39,562 bases of DNA from Spirochaetia bacterium (GTDB taxonomy: Bacteria; Spirochaetota; Spirochaetia; Treponematales; Treponemataceae): positions 1-39,562 of the forward strand of contig CAAGIZ010000257.1 of NCBI GenBank assembly GCA_900770075.1. Direction: 5' to 3'. The notes under the pieces are model-generated. The model saw nothing but the letters and a program-made list of their open reading frames with translations, was not told the DNA's origin and did not search any database. Position numbers and translations under genes: made by a program. Below, piece by piece: positions 15,404 to 22,233 of the stretch (positions are counted from its first letter, which is position 1; the number at the start of each line of letters is the position of its first letter).

Positions 15404-16312
15404 TTAATCAGTTATGCCGGGAACCGTTTCGGCAACTTCATTGTGCTGTTTTTCCAGATATTCCATAACATGATCAATCATGGCCTGTTTTGGATCCGGG
15501 CAGTCCTCCGGCAAACCGGCAAGGAACTCTTTGCGGTAAGGCTTGCATTCAATAACCGGGCTTGCCTTGTAAACGCAGACAGCCGGAGCACAGTCATCTG
15601 CCAGCATATCGTTCATATTTTCCGGATCAAAATGCAGAATCATACCGTTGATGGAAACCAGAAGCATTACGTCGAACATCCTCAGGTAGCTGTCAATTTC
15701 CTTCAAGCCGCGTTTTGTTTCAGGTTTTCCCGGACGGTAGCGGGTTCCTGACGGAAAAACAAGAATTGCTTCGCCATTGCGTTTGCAGTTGTCCATGGCA
15801 TGCATTGCTGCAAGGTTGATTGCCCGAGCCTTTTTTCTTTCTGCTTCGATTTCTTCCTGAGAAACGGCAGTCTGGGTTGCAGAGTCAAGGGAGCGGGTAG
15901 GATAGATTACGACACGGGTAAAACTTTCGGCAAAAGCCCGCACAAAAGGATCCGCTTCGTTAAGCTTCATTCCGGCCACAGCCACAATCCTTTTGCCCAG
16001 TTCGCGGCAGTCTTCGTCTTTAGAATTTTCAAGCAGCCAGATTAAGCCGGGCAAATCCGTATTGGCGTAGTGTTCCATCAAAATAAGACCGCTCTTACCG
16101 GATTTTAGGGCAGCCAGAAAAGCCTTGAAATTTTCCACACCTTCAAGATGACTCCCCTCTGCCATATTGTCGGCAACCAGCTGATCCATCATTTTTTTAG
16201 TGTTCGGGTTTGCCTTTTGATAGACATTGGTTACGTCAATTTTTGCAGCAGCCTGGGAAAAATTAGACATTTCCTCAAACCATTTTCCATAGCGTTCACG
16301 AATCGAAGCCAT
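15404..16312 (-). CDS. glycerol-3-phosphate / 1-acyl-glycerol-3-phosphate acyltransferase-like
   Basis: A PlsB/PlsC-superfamily acyltransferase of 302 aa, predicted to transfer an acyl chain onto a glycerol-phosphate backbone for phospholipid synthesis. Motif I is HYANTD (His81 to Asp86, the HX4D catalytic pair) and the third motif is FPSGTR beginning at Phe186. No strong transmembrane helix is seen, so it is probably peripheral; this and the long polar N-terminus favour a soluble GPAT-like enzyme over membrane PlsC. The start ATG 16312 follows GAGGGG. It converges on pepF with only 31 bp between stop codons. No other lipid gene is nearby. Confidence 0.8.
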   Translation of the reverse strand: MASIRERYGKWFEEMSNFSQAAAKIDVTNVYQKANPNTKKMMDQLVADNMAEGSHLEGVENFKAFLAALKSGKSGLILMEHYANTDLPGLIWLLENSKDEDCRELGKRIVAVAGMKLNEADPFVRAFAESFTRVVIYPTRSLDSATQTAVSQEEIEAERKKARAINLAAMHAMDNCKRNGEAILVFPSGTRYRPGKPETKRGLKEIDSYLRMFDVMLLVSINGMILHFDPENMNDMLADDCAPAVCVYKASPVIECKPYRKEFLAGLPEDCPDPKQAMIDHVMEYLEKQHNEVAETVPGITD

Positions 16313-16374
16313 TTTATCCCCTCAAAAAACACGGCGGAGCCAAAAAGCGGCATCCTTGCCTTTTTATAAAGTTA

Positions 16375-16513
16375 TATAGGGCACCTCGAAAAACTCGTCT
16401 TTGCCGATTTTTTCGAGGAGCTAGCGAGTTCTAAGTCGCTATAATATCGCAACTTAGAACATCGCGTTTTCAAAGACACCTCGAAAAACTGAAGTTTTTC
16501 GAGGTTCCCTATA
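16375..16513. repeat. 139-bp nested inverted-repeat element (MITE-like)
   Basis: Terminal inverted repeats of 21 bp (16375-16395 and 16493-16513) differ at one position and begin TATAGGGCACCTCG. Inside, AGTTCTAAGT and ACTTAGAAC form a second pair, and the right end folds on itself again (ACCTCGAAAAACT/AGTTTTTCGAGGT). No frame is coded. The left end shares GGGCACCT and AAAACTC with the repeat at 38608. It lies upstream of the acyltransferase gene, possibly in its leader or promoter. Confidence 0.7.
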
Positions 16514-16570
16514 GTTAGATTATTCTAAAATCAAAGAATGGTTTTTGCAAGAAGAAACAGCCAGGGGTAA

Positions 16571-16826
16571 GGTTGCGCACATCCGCCGTCTCGCATTCCA
16601 TAAAATTGCGCTTCGCAGGAAGTTTCAACTTCCGAAGAGCGCAATTCGTTCGCGCTTCCGCGAACTTTTTATAAAGCCAGTTTGCAACGCAAACTGGTAG
16701 TTAAAATAAGCCACTTTATTTCAGTGGCTTATTTTAACCGCTATCCGCAGTTCCGGCGTCGGGGCGCCTGCATTCCTCCGCTCACGCTTCGGAACGGCTA
16801 CGCCGCTGCTCCTATCCGGCGCCATC
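16571..16826. repeat. structured repeat family 2, long copy with hairpin array
   Basis: The ends match the 12078-12176 element: GCGCACATCC and CCGTCTCGC on the left, TATCCGGCGCCATC on the right. Inside are four hairpins in a row: 16604-16646 (AATTGCGCTTC stem), 16648-16665 (GTTCGCG/CGCGAAC), 16677-16697 (CCAGTTTGC/GCAAACTGG) and 16701-16737 (perfect 15-bp arms, 7-nt loop). Further right, CGGAACGGCTACGCCG resembles the family 1 backbone in reverse. No coding potential is seen. Confidence 0.65.
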
Positions 16827-16870
16827 TTCCGCTAAAACCAGCCGCGGTTGTTACCCCGCAGACTTAGCCC

Positions 16871-16940
16871 GGACATTAGGGGCGGCGAAAGCCGTCCGCC
16901 GCAGGCGGATGGAGCGATAAGCGGAACCCCGGTTGGCCGG
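16871..16940 (+). repeat. structured repeat family 1, partial copy E
   Basis: Carries CGGCGAAAGCCG (a 4-bp stem capped by a GAAA tetraloop), then the short arm TCCGCC-GCA-GGCGGA (16895-16909), then ATGGAGCGATAAGCGGAA and CCCCGG as in copies A and B. The second arm and the AGCCGCCCAA end are missing or replaced by GTTGGCCGG. It is adjacent to the end of the TPR lipoprotein gene. Confidence 0.65.
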
Positions 16941-16978
16941 CTTGACAGTGGACTTGCTCCAAAAAAAACAAAACCCTA

Positions 16979-17614
16979 CTATTCCTGAACCTGAAATTTC
17001 TGCTTTATAAGTTCAAGGTTCTGGCACTTTAAGGTTTCGGCGGTCAAAAATTCTTCTTCCGCCAGATTTTCCTGCCCGTTTTTGGAATAGGCTACCCCCA
17101 GATATGCGTGGATTACGGCGATTTTCGGGGCAAATTCTGCGCCTTTTTTCAGGTATTCAATGGTTTTTTCCAGCGGTTTTTCTGCTTCAAGGTAAAGCAT
17201 TCCAAGGCTTGCCCAGGCTTCTCCTTTCTGAGGGTTCATCTCCGTTGCCTTCAGGTATGCTTCTTCTGCCTTGTCGTATTTTTTTAAAGTCTGCCAGTCC
17301 ATGCCCAAGGTTACGTAGTTTCTGTAGTCGGGCTTTTTTTCCAGAGATTTTTCCATCCAGAGAGCAGCATTTTCAAAATCTTCCTGAGCAGAATATACGT
17401 TGGAAATAAAGGCATAAATCAATTCGTCGGAATACCGGGTCTGTTTTTCCAGAGCCTCGTTAAAAAGTGTCAGAGCCTGTTCATATTTTCCCGCTCCAAA
17501 GGCCGTTACACCTTGCTGGACGCTGGCATCTCCGGGTTTTGTGCAGGAAAAAAACAAAATTGAAGTCAATGCGGCTGCATAAAAAACAAAATATTTTTTC
17601 AATTTTTTCAACAT
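16979..17614 (-). CDS. TPR-repeat lipoprotein
   Basis: A 211-aa protein with a lipoprotein signal peptide ending ILFFSC (Cys24 predicted lipidated), so it should be anchored in a membrane facing the periplasm. The rest is about four to five tetratricopeptide repeats (for example GKYEQALTLFNEALEK and YDKAEEAYLKATEMNPQKGE), a scaffold for protein interactions. No enzyme motif is present. It is divergent from the MinD-like gene with 61 bp between starts. A TTGATT/TATTCT promoter lies so close to the ATG that the mRNA would have almost no leader, and no Shine-Dalgarno is visible. Its partner is unknown. Confidence 0.85.
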   Translation of the reverse strand: MLKKLKKYFVFYAAALTSILFFSCTKPGDASVQQGVTAFGAGKYEQALTLFNEALEKQTRYSDELIYAFISNVYSAQEDFENAALWMEKSLEKKPDYRNYVTLGMDWQTLKKYDKAEEAYLKATEMNPQKGEAWASLGMLYLEAEKPLEKTIEYLKKGAEFAPKIAVIHAYLGVAYSKNGQENLAEEEFLTAETLKCQNLELIKQKFQVQE

Positions 17615-17620
17615 AGGTTA

Positions 17621-17650
17621 AGAATATCAGTTTTGTAATTGTAAAATCAA
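17621..17650 (-). promoter_or_regulatory. promoter of the TPR lipoprotein gene
   Basis: On the minus strand, TTGATT (17645-17650) is separated by 18 bp from TATTCT (17621-17626). The predicted start point falls within a base or two of the ATG at 17614. It overlaps the divergent promoter of the MinD-like gene. Confidence 0.4.
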
Positions 17651-17667
17651 CATCAGCACTTTATAAT
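17639..17667 (+). promoter_or_regulatory. consensus-like promoter of the MinD-like gene
   Basis: TTGTAA (17639-17644), 17 bp, perfect TATAAT (17662-17667). Transcription should begin near 17674, only about two bases before the ATG at 17676, implying a leaderless or near-leaderless mRNA. Confidence 0.6.
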
Positions 17668-17675
17668 TGTAGGAA

Positions 17676-18662
17676 ATGACTAATCTGTTACCCATTGCCA
17701 GCGGAAAAGGCGGCGTAGGAAAAAGTTCCTATGCGGTAAACCTCGCTTCTGTTCTGGCAAAAAAAGGAAAATCCGTTATCCTCGCTGATTTGGACTTTGG
17801 CGGTGCAAATCTGCACACCCTGCTGGGGTTAAAAAACAACCATGCCGGTCTGGGGAATTTTATCTACCGTCAGACCGAGGACTTTTCTTCGCTTTTGCAG
17901 GAAACTCAAATTCCGGGGTTAAAATTCATTGCCGGCGACTGCCTTTATCCCGGCACGGCAAATATGGACAACGCTTCCAAAAGGCGCATCATAAAGGCCC
18001 TCAACGCTCAGGATGCCGACTACGTAATAATGGACCTGGGAGCCGGTACAACCTACAACACTCTGGATTTTTTTCTGCTAACCTACAATTCCCTTCTGGT
18101 AACAACGCCGGAACTGACTTCCATTTTGAACGCCTACAGTTTTCTTAAGGCAGCGGTTTTTCGTTTTTTTATGCGCCAGTTCAAGGCAAAAAGCCCGGAG
18201 CGGGAATTCATAAACGCATACCTTAAAAACGCCCGGACGGGAAACGATGCAGACTTTCTTGACCTTGCAGAACAGATTGTCCGGGAATTTCCGGAATCCG
18301 GCACCAAAGCAAAAACAGAACTTTTAAAATACAGGCCGCAGGTTATACTAAATCAGGGGCAGAATTCTGCCGATTTAGAAATGGCAAAAAGGCTGCGTTC
18401 CCTTGTTCAGGGCAAATTGGGCATAAACATGGATTTTGTCGGTTTTTTGCCGAAGGATGAACAGGTGAGTTTTTCCATCGCCTTAAGAAAACCCCTGGCT
18501 CTTGCAAACCCGGGTTCTACCTTTGTACGGGGAATCGAAACTTCTTCGGAAAGGATTATGATTCACTCTTATAAATACAACGAACTCAACAATTTTGAGG
18601 TCGATGACATATCCAAAAACGAGGACTTAAAAGTCTTAAACAAAGAATTTAAAAAAGGTTAG
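17676..18662 (+). CDS. MinD/ParA-family P-loop ATPase (FlhG-like)
   Basis: A 328-aa deviant-Walker ATPase. The signature SGKGGVGKSS at 9-18 has both signature lysines, followed by LADLDFGGANLHTLLG and the Walker B-like VIMDLGAG. ParA/MinD relatives position cellular structures; FlhG/FleN and ParC-type members place flagella or chemosensory arrays. Here it opens the chemotaxis island, 82 bp before the soluble MCP-like gene. Array or flagellar positioning is therefore the natural guess, unproved. An insertion of about 60 residues (FRFFMRQFKAKSPEREFINA and onward) precedes the ILNQ strand. I do not see the typical amphipathic C-terminal membrane helix of MinD. ATG 17676 is required because the P-loop begins at residue 9. 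An AGGA directly abuts it, and the promoter spacing suggests a leaderless start. Confidence 0.88.
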   Translation: MTNLLPIASGKGGVGKSSYAVNLASVLAKKGKSVILADLDFGGANLHTLLGLKNNHAGLGNFIYRQTEDFSSLLQETQIPGLKFIAGDCLYPGTANMDNASKRRIIKALNAQDADYVIMDLGAGTTYNTLDFFLLTYNSLLVTTPELTSILNAYSFLKAAVFRFFMRQFKAKSPEREFINAYLKNARTGNDADFLDLAEQIVREFPESGTKAKTELLKYRPQVILNQGQNSADLEMAKRLRSLVQGKLGINMDFVGFLPKDEQVSFSIALRKPLALANPGSTFVRGIETSSERIMIHSYKYNELNNFEVDDISKNEDLKVLNKEFKKG

Positions 18663-18744
18663 GAAAGTTCCGAAAATTTAAGGAACAGCTAAAAAAACGG
18701 CAGTTTTTAAAGCAGAAAAAAAAGACGTTAAAGGGAGCAGTCAA

Positions 18745-20460
18745 ATGGACTTACAGCTTATTTTGAACTCGGTAAAAGAAACTAGCGAACTGTCTCAAAA
18801 GTATTTTCTGGATTTAGGAAATTTGTTTCCTTCGCTCATGAACAAGGAAATCAGCCCCTCTCTAAAAAACCTGAATGCGGTATCAAAACAATTAAGCTAC
18901 AACAACGAAAAATCCGTTTCCTCAGAAAAAAAACTTTTTGACAACTCTCAGGACAAGTACAAACCGCTGCTCGACCAGCTGAACCAGAAAATCGAAACCC
19001 TAACCCAGCTGGATAAATTCATCGCCGGCGTAAAGGAAGACTCCGAACAGATGGAACTCATCGCCCTGAATGCCATGGTCATTTCAATAAAATCAGGGGA
19101 AAAAGGACAGGCTTTCAGCCGCATTACGGAAAACCTTCAGAGGCTTTCAAAAGACATGTTCCAGTATTCTGACCAGCTTTTGTCGGAAGAAAAACTCCTC
19201 ATCGAACACATCAACCGCCTTAAAGACATTTTCTCCGGGATTTTAAATTCACAGAAAAATGTTTCTGAATCAGGAAATGCCGGTTCTACGGGCATAGACT
19301 CCATCATCAACTCCATCTCCTTTCCTCTCTCCAAAATGGACGAAGAAATCAGTCAGGTCTATCCGCCAATTCAAAAAGCAATGGAAAACCTCCAGCTTCA
19401 GGACATAATCCGCCAGGGGCTGGAACACATAAAATCCTGCCTGCAGGAAGTAAAAACCCAGAAAGCCCTTCCGGGCAGCGATGAAGAACTGGACACGGTC
19501 TGCTTCAACATCGCCCTTTACGAACTTTGCGTGGACGTTCTCAACGACATAGTAAACTACGTTTCCAAAGGCTTTGTAGAATTCGACGAAAACTGGAGCA
19601 ACGTAACGGAAAAGCTGGAATCCTTAACAAAACAGAAAAACGACTTTACAGTGCGGTTTCTGGACGAAAATTCCGGCAGCCCGGAGAACATAACTGCAAG
19701 ACTCAACAACGTAATTGCCCAGTTTAAGACGATGATGGACGAATTCAACAACTACCACCTCGTTCAGAAGGATTTACTTCACGTTACCCAGAGCATAAAC
19801 GAAAAAGCCCGCACCATGTACACCGTCTTCGGAAACCTGCGGCCGGTCATGAGCAGGCTGCACCACGTGCGCATCCTGCAGCAGATTGAAGCCGCAAAAA
19901 ACGAAGCAATCAAACAGGTAAAAGACTCCGTAACAGACATGGACAACATGATAAACTCTTCAAACAAGTCTCTGGATTCCATGGAAAAACTCCTGTCCGT
20001 GTTCATCCACGAGTCTTCAACCCTGCTTTCCGACTTTACAAGTTTAATCACCCAAGACAATCAGGCAATGCTGACCCTCCGCAAGGAAAAATCAGCCTTT
20101 TTTGATGAGCTTCAGATTACCCGGAAAAACATTACCCAGATAATTGAACACTTCGACGTCTTCCCGGAAGGCTTTGACGAAAAATGCCGGATGGTGGCAG
20201 AAGACCTTTCAGGCCTGAACGACCTGAACCTTAAACTAAAAAAATGCCGGGACGAGCTGACCGGACAGAAAAACGAACTTTCCCTCATCCGCTCAAGGCT
20301 TCTGGAAAACAAAAACCTTACAAACTGGGACATAAAAAACAGCAAATTCAGCGAAATCATAAATCACTTTACGATTACAGCCCACAAGGAAGCAGCCGGA
20401 AAGATAGCAGGTCTGACAATTGAACATGGAGCAGAACAGGGAGAAATAACCTTCTTCTAA
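18745..20460 (+). CDS. soluble MCP-like coiled-coil protein with CheZ-type DxxxQ motif
   Basis: A 571-aa protein without transmembrane segments, mostly predicted alpha-helical coiled coil. Residues ~97-135 (QMELIALNAMVISIKSGEKG followed by QAFSRITENLQRLSKDM) align with the receptor hairpin tip, normally QTNLLALNAAIEAARAGE, but key positions are changed. Residues 216-226 read LQLQDIIRQGL. D220 and Q224 match the DxxxQ catalytic motif of the CheY-P phosphatase CheZ (Asp143/Gln147). No CheZ, CheC or CheX is otherwise seen in the island, so a phosphatase role is possible, alongside a structural array role. The ATG at 18745 has GGGAG 7 bp upstream. cheD starts 8 bp after its stop. The function is inferred only from these motifs and the setting. 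Confidence 0.6.
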   Translation: MDLQLILNSVKETSELSQKYFLDLGNLFPSLMNKEISPSLKNLNAVSKQLSYNNEKSVSSEKKLFDNSQDKYKPLLDQLNQKIETLTQLDKFIAGVKEDSEQMELIALNAMVISIKSGEKGQAFSRITENLQRLSKDMFQYSDQLLSEEKLLIEHINRLKDIFSGILNSQKNVSESGNAGSTGIDSIINSISFPLSKMDEEISQVYPPIQKAMENLQLQDIIRQGLEHIKSCLQEVKTQKALPGSDEELDTVCFNIALYELCVDVLNDIVNYVSKGFVEFDENWSNVTEKLESLTKQKNDFTVRFLDENSGSPENITARLNNVIAQFKTMMDEFNNYHLVQKDLLHVTQSINEKARTMYTVFGNLRPVMSRLHHVRILQQIEAAKNEAIKQVKDSVTDMDNMINSSNKSLDSMEKLLSVFIHESSTLLSDFTSLITQDNQAMLTLRKEKSAFFDELQITRKNITQIIEHFDVFPEGFDEKCRMVAEDLSGLNDLNLKLKKCRDELTGQKNELSLIRSRLLENKNLTNWDIKNSKFSEIINHFTITAHKEAAGKIAGLTIEHGAEQGEITFF

Positions 20461-20468
20461 AAAACAAA

Positions 20469-21068
20469 ATGAACCGCTACTTCGACCTGCACTTTAACAG
20501 AAACATCGTCACGATTTATCCAGGGGAATTTTGGTCTTCAAAAGGCCCGGAGATGATTTCCACCGTTCTCGGTTCCTGCGTAAGCATTGCCCTTTTTGAC
20601 CCCATAGCGGGAGTCGGAGGAATGAACCACTTTATGCTGGCAAAGGACACGAACCTGGAAATGAACAGCTCCCAGGACATGCTTTTGGGACGGTTCGGAG
20701 AATATGCAATAGAAATGCTCATCGAAGACATGCAGAAAAAAGGGGCTTCCCTAAACCGGTGTTTTGCAAAAGTCTTCGGCGGAGGAAACATCTTTAATTC
20801 GGCAGAACCACAGGGCGGAAAATCGCTGGTGGGAACGGCAAACATCGAATTTGCCTTCAGCTACCTGAAAGCCCACAAAATTGAAATAAAAAGTTCCGAC
20901 ACAGGCGGCAACCTGCCCCGAAAAATATTCTTTGACCCGATAAATGCCAAGGTATTTTTAAAATACATAAATTCCCAGAACTCCGATGACGAAAGTTTCA
21001 TCAAGACAAAGGAACAGAAATACCTTGAATACCTTGTAGAATTAAACAGAGCGTCCAAAGGTCTGTAA
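20469..21068 (+). CDS. cheD: chemoreceptor glutamine deamidase CheD
   Basis: CheD deamidates glutamines on MCPs, tuning their activity, and in some bacteria binds CheC. The 199-aa protein has the catalytic cysteine Cys37 in STVLGSCVSI, His54 in GGMNHFML, and the GGGNIF strand typical of the family. It follows the soluble MCP-like gene by 8 bp with no clear ribosome site, so translation is probably coupled. Its last 27 bp overlap the 3' end of an oppositely oriented cheW. Confidence 0.95.
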   Translation: MNRYFDLHFNRNIVTIYPGEFWSSKGPEMISTVLGSCVSIALFDPIAGVGGMNHFMLAKDTNLEMNSSQDMLLGRFGEYAIEMLIEDMQKKGASLNRCFAKVFGGGNIFNSAEPQGGKSLVGTANIEFAFSYLKAHKIEIKSSDTGGNLPRKIFFDPINAKVFLKYINSQNSDDESFIKTKEQKYLEYLVELNRASKGL

Positions 21069-21557
21069 ATCAGACGCTTTTTCCACCTCTTCTTCTATAA
21101 AGTTCAGTATTTTTTCAGGATTTAAAATCAGTATAAAATCTTCACCCCGACGGGCAACAGCACTTACAAAATCCTGCCCCTCGTTTATTCCGTAATTTTT
21201 GGAATCCGCCTGAATTAAATTAAGGTAACTTACAACATCCACCTTGTCCGCAATTATTCCCAAAAGGACAGATTTTTCGTTTTGACGGGGAATTTCCATT
21301 ATTATAACCTGAGTTCCCGTCAAATCGTCAGAAACTTCAAATCCAAAAAGCCGCCGCAAATCCACGATAGAAACCACACCTCCCCGGACATTCATCACAC
21401 CTTTTAAATAGGGCAGTGAATTTGGAATCGGTGTAATGGACTCAAATTCAAAAACCTCCTTTACGTATCTTACCGGAAGCGAAAAAATCTCGTCTTTAAG
21501 GTTAAAAGAAAAATACGACTCCGAAGAAACAAGGTTTCCGTTAAAAAACTGGCTCAT
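21042..21557 (-). CDS. cheW: chemotaxis coupling protein CheW (inverted copy)
   Basis: Scaffold that links receptors to CheA in the array. At 171 aa it has the CheW fold landmarks SLPVRYVKEVFEF, IPNSLPYLKGVMNVRGGVVS, IVDLRRLFGF and the later LGIIADKVDVV. ATG 21557 is chosen: GGAG lies 11 bp upstream, and the longer frame would be translated repeat sequence. It is the only chemotaxis gene on the minus strand inside a plus-strand island, and it overlaps the cheD tail by 27 bp. The repeat at 21583-21725 sits immediately upstream and leaves no room for a promoter, so its mRNA leader probably contains that repeat. Confidence 0.94.
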   Translation of the reverse strand: MSQFFNGNLVSSESYFSFNLKDEIFSLPVRYVKEVFEFESITPIPNSLPYLKGVMNVRGGVVSIVDLRRLFGFEVSDDLTGTQVIIMEIPRQNEKSVLLGIIADKVDVVSYLNLIQADSKNYGINEGQDFVSAVARRGEDFILILNPEKILNFIEEEVEKASDLQTFGRSV

Positions 21558-21582
21558 AACCGACAGCTCCAATGAGTGAATT

Positions 21583-21725
21583 TTTTGGGCGGCTTTCGGG
21601 CGGTTCGCATCCTTCGCAAGGCTCAGGAACCGAACCGCCCGAAACCAGGCCTTCCAGGGTTCCGCGCCTTCGCGCTCCATTGCTGCGCAACGGCCAGACC
21701 GCCCTTCCACGCCTATGCCGCAAAT
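21583..21725 (-). repeat. structured repeat family 1, copy D
   Basis: Minus-strand reading shows TGCGGCA, TGGAAGGGCGG, GGCCGTT, CAATGGAGCG, GCGGAACCCTGGAAGGCCTGG and AAGCCGCCCAAAA. The second arm has perfect 14-bp ends, TTTCGGGCGGTTCG/CGAACCGCCCGAAA (21594-21607 and 21631-21644). Its centre, GTTCCTGAGCC..CGAAGGA on the minus strand, is shared with copy A. The first arm is short (TTGCGCAGCAA). It lies between the divergent starts of cheW and the STAS gene. Confidence 0.75.
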
Positions 21726-21745
21726 CCCTAAAAAGTATTTTAAAG

Positions 21746-21865
21746 GAACACCTTAAAAATTGCAATTTTTTAAGGGTCAATATAGAATAAAGAAAGGTGT
21801 TCGGGCGGGGCAAAGCCCCTTCCAAAAACTTTGCCGAAATAGCGTCAAAGTTTTTAGAGGTGCCC
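21746..21865. repeat. nested hairpins upstream of the STAS/cheA operon
   Basis: Outer arms GAACACCTT (21746-21754) and AAGGTGTTC (21794-21802) enclose CCTTAAAAA/TTTTTAAGG. Next come GGGGC-AAA-GCCCC (21807-21819) and AAAAACTTTG/CAAAGTTTTT (21824-21833, 21846-21855), the latter an inverted relative of the hairpin at 26-60. AGAGGTGCCC (21856-21865) is the reverse complement of GGGCACCTCT. These would lie in or near the leader of the STAS gene. No clear promoter was picked out. Confidence 0.6.
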
Positions 21866-21891
21866 TTTATTCACATTTTCAGGAGTTCAGA

Positions 21892-22233
21892 TTGGCAGAG
21901 AAAAAACAAAAGGTCAAAAACATCGTAAAATGGACAGGAACTGCCGGAATCGAATCTGCAAAAAAGCTTCAGACAGAACTCCAGAAAGCCATAAACGCAA
22001 ATCAGGAAATTTATCTCGATCTCAGCGAACTGGAAGACATCGACCTTACAGGAATTCAGCTGATTATAGCGGCAAAAAAAGAAGCAGAATCCAGTCAGAA
22101 GAATTTCCTGCTAAAAGGGCAGATTCCTCAGGCGATTATGGAATACGTTTCCGGCTGCGGAATTTCGCTGGAAAACTTTACCGAACCTGCAGCAGAAAAC
22201 CAAGATGCACCGGAGGAAAACAAAAATGCTTGA
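21892..22233 (+). CDS. STAS-domain protein of the chemotaxis operon
   Basis: A 113-aa single-domain protein. EIYLDLSELEDIDLTGIQLI matches the STAS core, with Thr where anti-sigma-factor antagonists have the phosphorylated Ser (D-L-T-G). The start is TTG at 21892 with a good AGGAG at 21881-21885; the upstream frame is repeat sequence. The stop overlaps the cheA start by 8 bp (ATGCTTGA), so the two are tightly coupled. STAS proteins next to cheA occur in several chemosensory clusters, where their partner is uncertain; docking to CheA or to another kinase is inference. The tail (PAAENQDAPEENK) is acidic and probably disordered. Confidence 0.82.
   Translation: MAEKKQKVKNIVKWTGTAGIESAKKLQTELQKAINANQEIYLDLSELEDIDLTGIQLIIAAKKEAESSQKNFLLKGQIPQAIMEYVSGCGISLENFTEPAAENQDAPEENKNA

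Noticed and set aside
18665..18685. GTTCC/GGAAC stem after the MinD-like gene as a terminator
   Set aside because: Five-base stem with no following T run; the gap is short and the next gene is probably co-transcribed.
21558..21710. N-terminal extension of cheW to 21710
   Set aside because: The added residues are translated repeat copy D, and a Shine-Dalgarno with a canonical CheW start lies at 21557.
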